37,277 bases of DNA, from the NCBI GenBank assembly GCA_030044775.1, contig JASICF010000221.1, positions 1-37,277 on the forward strand. Reading direction: 5' to 3'. Origin of the DNA: Candidatus Sulfotelmatobacter sp. (GTDB lineage: Bacteria; Acidobacteriota; Terriglobia; Terriglobales; Acidobacteriaceae). How positions within the stretch are numbered: position 1 is the first letter of the stretch; each line of letters begins with the position of its first letter. Positions 1 to 12,701 of the stretch are shown one piece after another. The notes under the pieces were generated by a model, which saw only the letters and a program-made list of their open reading frames with translations, was not told where the DNA came from and did not search any database. The translations under genes and the position numbers were made by a program.

Positions 1-2
1 CA

Positions 3-89
3 ACATCTGTGCCCGTGCCGGCGCGAAAAGGCCGACCCACTCTGCTGTATTTCTTCAAACGCGAAAAAGAAACGGGAACGCCGAGTTAG
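3..89 (+). CDS. Possible 3' end of a gene truncated by the window edge (reads ...TSVPVPARKGRPTLLYFFKREKETGTPS*)
   Basis: Open frame from the window edge to TAG at 87-89 with protein-like C-terminal composition. Too short to assign. Confidence 0.3.
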   Translation, partial: TSVPVPARKGRPTLLYFFKREKETGTPS

Positions 90-272
90 GATTCGCACTC
101 GAACTGTGGAACTGCCGCAACATGCTGACCATATAAGCAACGGCCAGAAAGCCAGAAAACGCGTTGAGTTCGGTCGTGGTCAATAAGCGTAAATCGCCTG
201 ATTTCAATGGTTGACTCCGCGCCTCGCATCTCTCCACTCGAAGAGTCAACGAGTAAGGATTATCCTTGTAGG

Positions 273-2033
273 ATGTGGCCCCGGACAATCGCCATACTTC
301 TTTTCGAATGTGCTGTTTCTCTTGCGCAAGTGGCTGCCAGATCACCTGCTAAGCCTTCACTGAGCATTAACAATCTCTGTTTTGTGGATGAACTGAAGTA
401 TTCGACGATCGAGTCCGCGATTAGCGGGTGCAGCGGAACGGGCGTTGTTGTTATCCCTCCAACATACGCTGGATCGGACTCACCGGAGAATCACAATGGC
501 GTTCCTTTGTGGGATTTTCGTCATTCGGTTCGGCCGGAGGGATTCACCCCGGTCACCGATTTCGGCGCGAAGGGCGACGCCGCAAGCGGAGCCGACGGAA
601 CAAGTGAAGAAGGCTCTACTGCATTTACCGTAACTTCCGGGTCATTCAGAGCAGGCACGGATGAAGGCAAAACCATCGTCATTACTGGGGCGGGCCCTGA
701 CAATGCATCTTTGGCGACAACTATCACATCCGTGAAAAGCTCCAATCGTGTCATCCTGGCGACGGCGGCGGGCTTTACCGCAACCGGGCTGACTTATTGG
801 TATGGAACGGAGAATACCGGAGCCTTTCAGTCCGCCTATAACTCAATGAAGCCGCTGTTCCTGCCCGCCGGGAAATTCCTGATGATCGGCACGGTGAAGG
901 GATCGACTCCATTGGTTCTGACGGGATTGGGAGAACAGTCCACAATCATTGACGATGGGACGGTCTTTTACATTCGCGGGGGCGGGGGCAATTTCTTCAA
1001 CAACTTCCGCATGCAGGCAGCCACCAGACTCACGCCGGTGGCTCCCAACGATTTCCCGACTCCATATGCAGGCACGCCGGTAGCGCTAGACCGCATTGGC
1101 CAGGGTATCGGATATCAGCCTGACTTGGATGATGTAGATGTTTGGTCCAAGGTGTCAAAGCAACAGCAATCCCAACAAGTAGGACCGGGAATACTTGCGG
1201 TTTCCGATGCGACCCACATTTACCGGATTACCGGAGACCTGATTTCGATTCTGCTATATGACGTGCAGTTCTCCGAAGTGGCACTGTGCGATTTCCGGGG
1301 GGGCAAGAATTTCGTGGCTGGTATCGCTCTATGGCACACGCCTCACAATGGCCGAACGAACAAGCAAGATACGATCCACGACAACCACGTCCGATACGCC
1401 AGCTACAGTGGAATCGCTTGGGCGGGTTCTGAAAACGTCTCCATTCTTCACAACCAGACAGAAAACAATGGAGAGAGCGGGCTGAAGAACTGTTCCAGCC
1501 GCGACGAAACCTATAATACACAGGTGCAAGTCATCGGAAATCAGACACAACACAATCATTACGACGGGCTTGATTTATCGGAGGATTACCCACACAAGGA
1601 CAAGCAGCGGGCCTCATCGATCGTGTCCGGAAACACCAGCAACTTCAATGATCGTACAGGGACCTATACCGATGGCCTGGGATGGACGCTGACGAACAAT
1701 ACCTTCGAGGGCAATGGCCTCAGCGGCATGGCGCTGGATGTTTCCGATAGCGTGATCTCGGGAAATATTCTGGAGAACAACAATACGCTGCACGAACGGT
1801 TCTCTCACCAGATGTTAATCGGGACGAGTACGGCCAGCCAGAACAACATAGTTGAACGCAATCGGATCATGGGCCCTGCTGCGGCTGGGGCTGCGATTCT
1901 GTGCACGGCACGGTCTACCGGCAATAAGTTCAATGACAATGCTGCTACGGGAGGAGCAATCTTCGACTTCAGAGCAGCTCCAGCTGAATCTAGCGGAAAC
2001 TCCGACAGTAACGGGCCGTATCCTGACAAATGA
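273..2033 (+). CDS. Secreted right-handed parallel beta-helix (pectate-lyase-like) protein
   Basis: ORF 207-2033. An internal ATG at about 273 gives a signal-like N-terminus (MWPRTIAILLFECAVSLAQVAA). Contains 'FTPVTDFGAKGD', typical of pectin-lyase-fold proteins, and N-rich repeats (ENVSILHNQTENNGESGLKN, VSDSVISGNILENNN). Confidence 0.75.
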   Translation: MWPRTIAILLFECAVSLAQVAARSPAKPSLSINNLCFVDELKYSTIESAISGCSGTGVVVIPPTYAGSDSPENHNGVPLWDFRHSVRPEGFTPVTDFGAKGDAASGADGTSEEGSTAFTVTSGSFRAGTDEGKTIVITGAGPDNASLATTITSVKSSNRVILATAAGFTATGLTYWYGTENTGAFQSAYNSMKPLFLPAGKFLMIGTVKGSTPLVLTGLGEQSTIIDDGTVFYIRGGGGNFFNNFRMQAATRLTPVAPNDFPTPYAGTPVALDRIGQGIGYQPDLDDVDVWSKVSKQQQSQQVGPGILAVSDATHIYRITGDLISILLYDVQFSEVALCDFRGGKNFVAGIALWHTPHNGRTNKQDTIHDNHVRYASYSGIAWAGSENVSILHNQTENNGESGLKNCSSRDETYNTQVQVIGNQTQHNHYDGLDLSEDYPHKDKQRASSIVSGNTSNFNDRTGTYTDGLGWTLTNNTFEGNGLSGMALDVSDSVISGNILENNNTLHERFSHQMLIGTSTASQNNIVERNRIMGPAAAGAAILCTARSTGNKFNDNAATGGAIFDFRAAPAESSGNSDSNGPYPDK

Positions 2034-2193
2034 GCAGGCTTCTTTAAGGGATTTATTCAGAAGCGGGGTCTAAGTTCGCATATCGGACCGTCCTTTTAGC
2101 CACCATTGCCGAAAAATCCCGATTTCCTTCATTGAGGGTCGATGAGTGTAATCGCCTGAAGGCCCCTCAGGGCCCGGATGGCCTGCCAATCGC

Positions 2194-2199
2194 TATAAT
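2194..2199 (+). promoter_or_regulatory. Possible sigma70-type -10 element upstream of split metH
   Basis: Exact TATAAT about 75 nt upstream of the ATG at 2274. No convincing -35 seen. Confidence 0.35.
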
Positions 2200-2273
2200 G
2201 AATAAGGCTTAGTCCCCGGAATGCGGCCCAGCTAAAGGCCGAATCGAAGCCTCCTCCAAGTCATCAATAAGAC

Positions 2274-3406
2274 ATGAAAAAAGCCCATCAGCATCCTCTG
2301 GAAAAGATCCTCGACAATCGTATTGCCATCATCGATGGAGCGATGGGCACGACGATTCGGACTTACGGGATGAAGGAACTGGATATCCGTGGGCTCCGGT
2401 TCAAGGACGCGCCGAAAAGTCTCTTAAACGATGGTGACCTGTTCTCCCTGACGAAGGCAGAAATGATTGGAGACATCCATCGCCGGTTTCTCGAAGCGGG
2501 AGCGGACATCATCGAGACGAACACGTTCGGAGCCACGAGCATCGCCCAGAGCGAGTTTTTTGTGGAGGATCCGCGGGAACACGGCGGCCGAAAGGATCCT
2601 GAGTTTTACCAGAAGATTATCGACGACACGTTTCTCAGCGAGTTGACCTGGGATATCAATGAGCAATCGGCGCAGCTGTGCCGCGAATGGGCTGATCGGG
2701 TTGCAAACGCGACCTCGCGCGCGCGATTTGTGGCAGGAGCGATCGGACCGCTCACGGTTTCTCTTTCGAACTCACCGGATGCCGATGACCCGGGATTTCG
2801 GGTTGTCAGCTTCGATCAGGTGAGAACCGCTTACGCGCTCCAGGTGCGCGCTCTCATCGCTGGCGGTGTAGATGTGCTTCTGGTCGAGACCGTCTTCGAC
2901 TCTCTTAACGCCAAAGCGGCCCTTGTCGCAATCCGCGAAGTGTTCGAGAGGGATGGAAAAGAGCTGCCGATTATGATCTCGGCAGCGGTGGGACGGGGCG
3001 GCGAAACGATGATTTCGGGCCAAACGACGGAGGCCTTCTGGAACGCGGTGCGGCACGTTAAGCCGCTATCGGTGGGCCTCAACTGCTCGCTCGGTCCCGA
3101 ACCTATGTATCCGTTTCTGGAGGAACTTTCGCAGAAGGCGGACGTGGCAATCTCGTGTTATCCAAATGCCGGGCTGCCCAATCCCTTGTCGGAGACCGGC
3201 TTTGATTTGCAGCCGCAGGACATGGCCCGTTATCTCGGCGATTTTGCCCGGGGAGGGTTGATCAACATCGCAGGCGGCTGCTGCGGAAACACTCCTGAGC
3301 ATATAGCGGCGATCGCGAAAGCGCTCGAGGGCGCCGCTCCGCGAAGATTTGGGAATCGACTCAATGAAGTGTCTTTCGCGCGGCAAGGCGAGATCGAGAG
3401 TCGAGT

Positions 3407-3410
<4 letters not shown>
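2274..3410 (+). CDS. metH: Methionine synthase, homocysteine S-methyltransferase domain (N-terminal part of a split MetH)
   Basis: [14 protein letters not shown] start motif. Zn-binding cysteine motifs GLNCSLGP and [10 protein letters not shown]. Ends where the pterin domain begins in single-chain MetH. Confidence 0.9.
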
Positions 3411-6136
<2,726 letters not shown>

Positions 6137-6370
6137 ACCCGAATTCCAGATCGGCGGCCTAAAACGAGATGCCTCAATTTGATCGTGCGGAGCCTCTGCA
6201 AATGTATAGCTCCGCGAAACCAAGCGCGCCGGCGTTCGGATTGCTCCACTGGTGTTCGCCGTGGAACGGGAGCAATCGAGATTTGTTAGAACTCGATTTG
6301 CTGGCGCGCACGGTGTCAAACTGCCTGGAGTCCCCTTATCTCCTCTAGCGGTTGCGGGAGGTTTTTGCCG

Positions 6371-6592
6371 CTAGGAAGACGGCGCACTGACCTCGATATC
6401 GGCATCCCTCCAGAGAACTTCCCTGTCTGCCAAGGCCACAATGTAGGCCATGACTTCGTTCTTTCCTTCGCGGGGAAGAAGGTCGGAGTATACGCGGACA
6501 ATTTCGCCGCGCTCTTTCGTTGCCGGGTTGTGAACGATCTCTCCAACCTGGAAGCGTCTCCTGGCCGCAACTAACGTCCGTTTCCTGCTCAC
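6371..6592 (-). CDS. Small conserved hypothetical protein (VSRKRTLVAARRRFQVGEIVHNPATKERGEIVRVY...)
   Basis: GTG start at 6592 with a purine-rich upstream stretch (GAGGATTT). Protein-like composition, antiparallel to the overlapping ORF at 6365-6574. Confidence 0.5.
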   Translation of the reverse strand: MSRKRTLVAARRRFQVGEIVHNPATKERGEIVRVYSDLLPREGKNEVMAYIVALADREVLWRDADIEVSAPSS

Positions 6593-6648
6593 AACTAAAA
6601 TCCTCGACCTGTTGACACCGGACACTTTGTGACGCAAAATCCCGGTTT

Positions 6649-6769
6649 GTGGGCGGGCCACCCCCTGCGCCCGTAGGGTTAACCGAACACGCGGATCGCC
6701 AGTAGGGCAACCGAAAACGGCCCCGTCAAGAGCCTAGGTCTTGATGGGGAGGGACCCGAGCCCGCCCAC
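6649..6769 (-). other. Candidate structured RNA leader or dispersed palindromic repeat
   Basis: Perfect 10-bp closing stem: gtgggcgggc (6649-6658) with gcccgcccac (6760-6769). Internal 11-bp hairpin ccccgtcaaga / tcttgatgggg (6721-6749, one G-U). Two imperfect direct repeats (6669-6691, 6698-6719). Lies 57 nt upstream of the minus-strand gene start. Confidence 0.5.
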
Positions 6770-7133
6770 CGTTCATCTTTCTAAAGCCAGCTGGTTTGCG
6801 ACCGTGAAGCACATCACTGGGGATTGTGATGTTTGTCAATCCAAAGACATGATTGCGATTTCTTGTTTGCGCACTAAAATAGGGGGTGCGATTGCCTTCC
6901 ATGCCGGGAGGGCGCAATGTCTTTACTTGATGTTGTGGTTGCCAAAAAACGAATCGCTTCCTCCTCGAAGCACTTGAACAGAGTGAGCCGGGTGTTGTAT
7001 GAATTGCGCATCTTTCTTCCTGAGATTTAGCAGAAATCGAGCCGGGCCGAACAGCGTCAAAGTAGGACATTTTTCGAATCCCAAAGAACGCGGATCGGTG
7101 TAATTCATCCGCAGGTCATCAACAGGGAGCGGT

Positions 7134-7589
7134 ATGAAGCTTTTGAATGGCTGGAAGGAAATTGCGGATCATCTCCGTCTTACAGTGCGTACGGCGCAGC
7201 GATGGGAACAGCTGGGCCTTCCCGTCCGCCGGATATCGCAGAGCTTATGCAGCCCGGTCGTGGCCATTCCGGATGAGATCGAGTTGTGGACCCGAACCCG
7301 CAACCTAAAAACCGGCGCCGCGCTGCTGGTATCGAACAAATTTCTTGTGACTCGCCTGGCCGAATCGCGGGAAACGCACTCGAAAACGCGACACGAGACG
7401 CGAACACTGCTCGGCGAATTAGGCGCCCTGGGTCTTGAACAGCAAAGGCTGTTGTCGCTTATCCAGGCGAACTTGGCCTGGCGCCTCCCATCGCTGGAAA
7501 AGAAAAGCCGCTCTTCACGCGCGGCCCCGTGGCATGGTTTTCCTGTTGCCCCACGGAATGCGGACCGTGATGTCTTTGTCAGACTATAA
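7134..7589 (+). CDS. Helix-turn-helix DNA-binding protein (GWKEIADHL...VRTAQRWEQLGLPVRR type)
   Basis: N-terminal MerR/excisionase-like HTH. RBS-like AGGGAGCGGT just before the ATG. Confidence 0.7.
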   Translation: MKLLNGWKEIADHLRLTVRTAQRWEQLGLPVRRISQSLCSPVVAIPDEIELWTRTRNLKTGAALLVSNKFLVTRLAESRETHSKTRHETRTLLGELGALGLEQQRLLSLIQANLAWRLPSLEKKSRSSRAAPWHGFPVAPRNADRDVFVRL

Positions 7590-7643
7590 TTGACTGTTCC
7601 AAAATCGTGTTTTTCTTCTTTCGGGAGTCCTGGGAATACTTGC

Positions 7644-10284
7644 ATGCCGGGAGCGACGAAAAAATCGGCCAAGCGTCGGCGCTCCGTCGAACCGCGCAAG
7701 AATCGCGGCAATTCAAATCGTAGTCCTTCAAATCACACACCCTTGATTCGCGCCACCTTCCCGCTCGTGGCCATCGGCGCTTCCGCGGGGGGGGCTCGAA
7801 GCTTTCAGCAATCTGCTGCGTGCTTTACCGCCCGAACCGGGCGTGGCCCTCATCTTTATTCCACACCTCGATCCCACGCACGAAAGTGCGATGGTGGAGC
7901 TGTTGTCCCGCACCACCCGCTTGCCCGTCTTCCAGGCGGCGGAAGGCACCCAGGTAGCCTGTAACTGCCTGTATGTTTTGCCGCCGAATTCCGACATGCG
8001 GATCGCCGACGGCATCTTGCATCTGCTGCGCCGGGAAGCCGGCCGCGGCCAGCATATGCCGATCGACACGTTTTTCCGCTCCCTCGCCGAGGATCAGACC
8101 TCGAACGCCATCGGCGTGATTCTCTCCGGCACCGCCAACGACGGCACGCTTGGCCTGCTTGCCATCAAGAACAACGGCGGCATCACTCTTGCGCAGGATA
8201 GCGACTCCGCCAAGTACGATGGCATGCCGCACAGCGCCACGGCGGCGGGGGTGGTTGACTTTGTCCTTCCTCCCGACCGCATCGCGCAGGAACTGATCCG
8301 CATCCAGAAGCAGCCCTTGACGGAAAAGGGCAAAGACACGTTCGACGGCAATGAGCGCCTGTTGAAGGAAGTCTTCCGCTTGCTGAAAAACGTCAGCAAG
8401 GTTGATTTCATCGACTACAAGATCGCCACCATTCGGCGGCGCATTCTGCGGCGCATGAGCATCAACCGCGTGGAAGAACTCGGCGATTACGTGAAGCTGC
8501 TTCACCGCAATCCGCAGGAGATCGAAGCTCTCTACCGCGACGTGCTGATCAACGTCACCAGTTTCTTTCGCAATCCCGAAGTTTTCGAAGGTTTGCGCGA
8601 ATTTGTGTATCCGAAAATCCTCGCCAACCGGTCATCTTCCGAGCCGATCCGCGTCTGGGTTCCGGGCTGCTCGACGGGCGAAGAAACCTACTCGCACGCC
8701 ATCTCTCTGGTCGAGACGCTTTCCGAAATGCGTCTGGAAGTGCCGGTGCAGATTTTCGGCACCGATCTCAGCGAAAGCGCCATTCAGCGCGCCCGCGCCG
8801 GCGTGTACAAGGAAAGTATCGCCAACGAAGTTTCCGAAGTTCGCCTGCGCCGTTTCTTCCATAAGGCGAACGGCGGCTACCAGATCTCCAAGTCGATTCG
8901 CGACATGTGCGTGTTCGCGCGCCAAAACGTTTTCAGCGATCCGCCGTTTTCCCGCATGGACCTGATCAGTTGCCGCAATGTTCTGATTTACCTGAGCCCG
9001 ATCCTGCAGAAGAAAGTGATTCCCATTTTCCACTATGCCTTGAAGCCAAACGGATTCCTGCTGGTGGGGAGCACGGAGGGTTTGCTGGGCTCGGGTTCGG
9101 AGATCTTCGATCTTGTCGATCGCAAATCGAAAATCTACCAGAAGCGGGCAGTTCCATCTCCGGTCACGTTCGGAATGACGATCAGCGAGGAAGGACCGCG
9201 CGAACCCGGCCGGGAACGGCCGCATCAAGGTGCCAAAGATGAACTGCCGACGAAGACGCCCGCCGACGTGCAACGCGAAGCCGACCGTCTTCTGCTCACC
9301 AAGTACGTTCCCTCCGCCGTGGTGGTGAACGACGATCTTGAAATTGTGCAAAGCCGTGGCCGTACCAACCGCTACTTGGAGCTTCCAACCGGCCGGGCCA
9401 GCCTGAACCTGCTCAAGATGGCGCGTTCCGGCCTCTTGTATGAGTTGCGCGCCCTTATCGAGCACGCCCGGAAGCACGCCGTTCCCGCGTTTAAAGAGAG
9501 AGTAGTCATGGAAGATGCGAACGGCGGCGCCACGGTGCGGCTTGAGGTGATCCCGTTCCGCACCCCGGCGCGCGACCAGCGCCATTTCCTGGTGCTGTTC
9601 GAGGAGATGGAGCACACAACAATTGCCGCTCATGCGAAAGCTCCGCAGCGGACCAGGGGAGTTTCCGAGTTAAAAGATGTACAGATCGCCCAGCTCAAGC
9701 AGGAACTGGCCAGCACCAAGGAATATCTGCAGTCGATCATCGAATCGCAGGAAGCGACCAACGAGGAGTTGCAGTCGGCCAACGAAGAAATTCAGTCGGG
9801 CAATGAAGAACTGCAGAGCACAAACGAAGAATTGCAGACATCGAAAGAAGAGCTGGAATCGGCCAACGAAGAGCTGAACACGGTGAACGAAGAAATCCAG
9901 AATCGCAACCAGCAATTGGCCCAGCTCAGCAACGACCTGCTCAATGTGCTGAACAGCGCAACCATCCCCATTATCATGCTGGGCGAGGACCTGCACATTC
10001 GCCGTTATACTCCCGAAGCCGAGCGCGTTTTCGGCTTCTCCGACAATGATATGGGCAAAGCCCTGACGCACTTGCCCACGAGCCTGCAGATTCCGCAACT
10101 GGAGCGCTGGCTGCTCGACGTGATGCGCGACATCCAGATGCGGACCGAGCAGGTCCAGACGCGGGATGGGAAATCTTACAAGCTCCGCATTACGCCGTAT
10201 CGCACGCTGGAAAATAAGATCGACGGCGTGGTGCTCACTCTATTCGACATCACCGACGTGGTTGGAAAGAATAAAGGGAATTGA
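7644..10284 (+). CDS. CheB-CheR-PAS fusion (protein-glutamate methylesterase / MCP methyltransferase hybrid), frameshifted at the CheB N-terminus
   Basis: CheB part: GASAGG (Ser), PHLDPTHES (His), SGTANDGT (Asp). CheR part: VPGCSTGEETYSHA, DLISCRNVLIYL. Then a TNEELQSANEE coiled coil and a PAS domain. The start ATGCCGGGAGCG (7644) is in a different frame from 7843-10284. Removing one G from the 8-G run at 7787-7794 restores ASAGGLEAFSNLLRALPPEPGVALIFIPHLD. Confidence 0.85.
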
Positions 10285-10331
10285 TGGCCGGTGGACGAGC
10301 GGGGAACCGAAAGCCCGCACAAGAAAACAGC

Positions 10332-10667
10332 CTAGAGATCCTCGCCCAAAATTTCCAGCTGCGATTTCAGGCGTTCAAGCGCGGAAGCCAGGAAGAACGC
10401 ATCGGCCTCAGTAAGCGGTATTTTTTGAACAAAGCGCGAAATCATGTCGTAGCCTCTGCGCGCATTCATTCGATTGCGCACTTTCCTGACCTGGTTATCA
10501 TGGCTTTTCAGGGCGATATCCGCGAAGGTTAAGGCAGTCTCCACATCCACTTTGAGAAATTCGGCGCTGGCGCGCTTGAGGTCGGCGTCCGTGGCAAGAA
10601 TCTCGTCAATCGTGGGTTTCTTGGCGGCGAACCTGTAGGCTCGAGCGGCCTTCCTGGACTGAGGCAT
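10332..10667 (-). CDS. Conserved hypothetical protein, about 111 aa (MPQSRKAARAYRFAAKKPTIDEILATDADLKRASAEF...)
   Basis: Coherent helical sequence. An internal ATG at 10667 is favoured over the ORF maximum at 10775. Confidence 0.55.
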   Translation of the reverse strand: MPQSRKAARAYRFAAKKPTIDEILATDADLKRASAEFLKVDVETALTFADIALKSHDNQVRKVRNRMNARRGYDMISRFVQKIPLTEADAFFLASALERLKSQLEILGEDL

Positions 10668-10785
10668 GGCTGGTCGGATGTCAGCACAAAGAGCGAAGGT
10701 TGCCGGTGAAATACGGAGCGAGCGGACTTCAACGCGCGTGCGGGCGAGGGCGATTAACTCGCCTTCCCAACGCAAGGCTGGCCGA

Positions 10786-11241
10786 TCAGGTCAACCACTG
10801 CTTTGTTTCCCCGATCAAAATCCGCAAGGGAAAACACCCCCCGGTTGGCGGGGGGGGGACACTTTTCAAGTGAATGTTTTCGACGGTCAAATGGAGCGTC
10901 TGCAGCGTGGTCCGCAATTCCTCCCGCAGTTCCATCATCTGGTCGCGGAGGCGCACCATCTCCAGGATGCCCTCCGTAATACCGCGGGCGGGAGCGCGGC
11001 TGTCACTTATTGTCCTGGGCAAAGAAAAAACTCCACGGTAGGGACTTGCCGCAACCCAGGCATCGAGTTCAACTTTTGTGGCGACGACGGCGGCGCGCGA
11101 TTTTGCCGCAGGGCGCCGCACCGGAAGTCCCATCTCGCGCTCGTAGCGTTGCACTGTGCGCACACCTTTGCCGAGATAGCTGGCGATATCTTTCCAGCCA
11201 GCCAGAAACTTGGGTGCTTCTCCCTTTTTGTTCGCAGCCAT
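10786..11241 (-). CDS. HTH DNA-binding protein, paralogous to 7134-7589
   Basis: FLAGWKDIASYLGKGVRTVQRYEREMGLPVRRP matches the 7134 gene product. Start ATG at 11241. The C-terminus crosses a 9-G run. Confidence 0.65.
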   Translation of the reverse strand: MAANKKGEAPKFLAGWKDIASYLGKGVRTVQRYEREMGLPVRRPAAKSRAAVVATKVELDAWVAASPYRGVFSLPRTISDSRAPARGITEGILEMVRLRDQMMELREELRTTLQTLHLTVENIHLKSVPPPPTGGCFPLRILIGETKQWLT

Positions 11242-11360
11242 GGGGGCCCTCGAGCAAGAGCGATTGGAACAGCCTTTGTTCGATTCTAGTACCTTCCGCC
11301 GGGAAATGCGAATCGCAACGATTGTTGGCAATGGCTCAGCCTGAATTTCGAATCGTACAA

Positions 11361-11480
11361 GGCGTCATCCCGAAGCGCCCGCGTTCTTACCAGCGGGCCG
11401 AGGGATCTCCCGTGGCACACAGCACCGCAGCGCGAGATCCTTCGCTCCGCCGGAACTACGGCTACGCTCAGGATGACGCC
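11361..11480. repeat. Intergenic nested inverted repeat (REP-like palindrome)
   Basis: ggcgtcatcc (11361-11370) is the exact inverse of ggatgacgcc (11471-11480). ggatctc (11403-11409) is the inverse of gagatcc (11434-11440). Core reads 'cgcgagatccttcgctccgcc...ctcaggatgac'. Confidence 0.75.
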
Positions 11481-11556
11481 TGTCAACGACGAGCGAAGAT
11501 GCCATCGGAGATTCAAACTGAGCCACTACCCGATTATTCGCGGGACCACGCGCAGC

Positions 11557-11754
11557 TCACCAGGCTTTCGAGCGATGCGGCCACCGTGCCGTGAATGCAG
11601 GTTTGGGGGACGTCTGATTGTGCAGCGAAAGTCTGAGCGTTTGGCAGGATTCGTGGACCGGCAACCCGTTCTCATCCACCTTGCAGTTTTCAAGCGAGGT
11701 AGGTTTGCCACAGATCCAGCAGGTGTGAGTGGCTTTACTATTTTGGTTGGTCAT
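11557..11754 (-). CDS. Small zinc-ribbon-like protein (CWICGKP...VDENGLPVHESC)
   Basis: CxxC...HxxC metal-ligand spacing in a 65-aa ORF. Confidence 0.55.
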   Translation of the reverse strand: MTNQNSKATHTCWICGKPTSLENCKVDENGLPVHESCQTLRLSLHNQTSPKPAFTARWPHRSKAW

Positions 11755-12046
11755 AAAAAGTCTCGCCGTGCGTAATCACCGTTGCACAAGAGACCTTCCC
11801 GAGCGCTCCGAGACGGCTGCAATGTGAACTCTAGCTCCATTGTGCGCCCGTTTTGCGAGAGCAGGGCTAACGCCAAAGTGCGCCATACAGCGTTTCCTGA
11901 GCGAATGGCTCGACCCGCAGAGCTTCCATCCCACCGTTTACCTTCGAGTTACTTTCGCTTTCAGATTCCTTCGCCGGCCAAATCACTGGCGCAAATTGGC
12001 GTTCACAGGAAAAGCGAGCTGCGGGATACTGTTGCAGTCAATCTCC

Positions 12047-12310
12047 ATGGCAGCCGAACCCTCACGTTCCGCTCTTGCCTCGGCGCGTTTTCCTTCCTGG
12101 CAGCCCGCCTATGAAGCCGCTCTGCACTCCACCGATACGCGCGCGCTGTTCAAGCTGGTCGAGGTCGCGGAGTCCGTTATGCTGGTTCGCCGCGACCTCT
12201 TGAGTGGAGATTCGCGCCACCACGCCGAGTTGTATGCCCTCGAACAAGCGCTGCGCATGCTCGCCGTGATTAAGAAAGAGCGCTTGCTGTTTCCTTCGGC
12301 TTCTGTGTAG
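12047..12310 (+). CDS. Small conserved hypothetical protein (MAAEPSRSALASARFPSWQPAYEAAL...)
   Basis: Internal ATG of ORF 11840-12310. Helical, soluble-protein composition. Confidence 0.5.
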   Translation: MAAEPSRSALASARFPSWQPAYEAALHSTDTRALFKLVEVAESVMLVRRDLLSGDSRHHAELYALEQALRMLAVIKKERLLFPSASV

Positions 12311-12338
12311 GCTTGCCGCGCACGCTCTCAAGCCTTAT

Positions 12339-12701
12339 ATGGCGAAACGAAGCGATTCTCTCGAAGACCGGCTTTCCCGCTATCGGGAAATCACCATCAC
12401 GGTAACCGGTCGAACATCCGGCCGCGCCATTTCAAACCCGGTATGGTTTGTCTTCGAAGATGGAAAGCTGTACCTCTTGCCGGTGAAAGGATCCGATACT
12501 CAGTGGTACAAAAATGTCTTGAAGAACTCCAGCCTGCACGTCGACGCGCGGGGCGCCGAGGCAGATTTTCAAGTGACTCCCATCACCGATGCCCAGAGGG
12601 TCCGGTCTGTGGTTGAGAGATTCCGGTCGAAGTACGGAGCCGGCGACGTGAAGAAGTACTACTCCAAGTTCGACGTCGCGATTGTCGCGCCCGCCCACTG
12701 A
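12339..12701 (+). CDS. Nitroreductase / flavin-binding split-barrel-like (DUF2255/DUF385-like) protein
   Basis: ITVTGRTSGRAISNPVWFVFEDGKLYLLPVKGSDTQWYKNVLKNSSLHVDA resembles deazaflavin/FMN split-barrel proteins. Confidence 0.65.
   Translation: MAKRSDSLEDRLSRYREITITVTGRTSGRAISNPVWFVFEDGKLYLLPVKGSDTQWYKNVLKNSSLHVDARGAEADFQVTPITDAQRVRSVVERFRSKYGAGDVKKYYSKFDVAIVAPAH

Noticed and set aside
55-345. Minus-strand ORF of 96 aa at the window start
   Set aside because: No recognisable motif, overlaps the start of the beta-helix gene, and conflicts with a plausible plus-strand C-terminus ending at 89.
6601-6720. Fragments resembling a c-di-GMP-I (GEMM) riboswitch (gacgcaaa, gtagggttaaccga)
   Set aside because: The upstream P1 half and the proper spacing are missing, and the orientation does not match the downstream minus-strand gene. 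Kept only as a generic structured element; cmscan would settle it.
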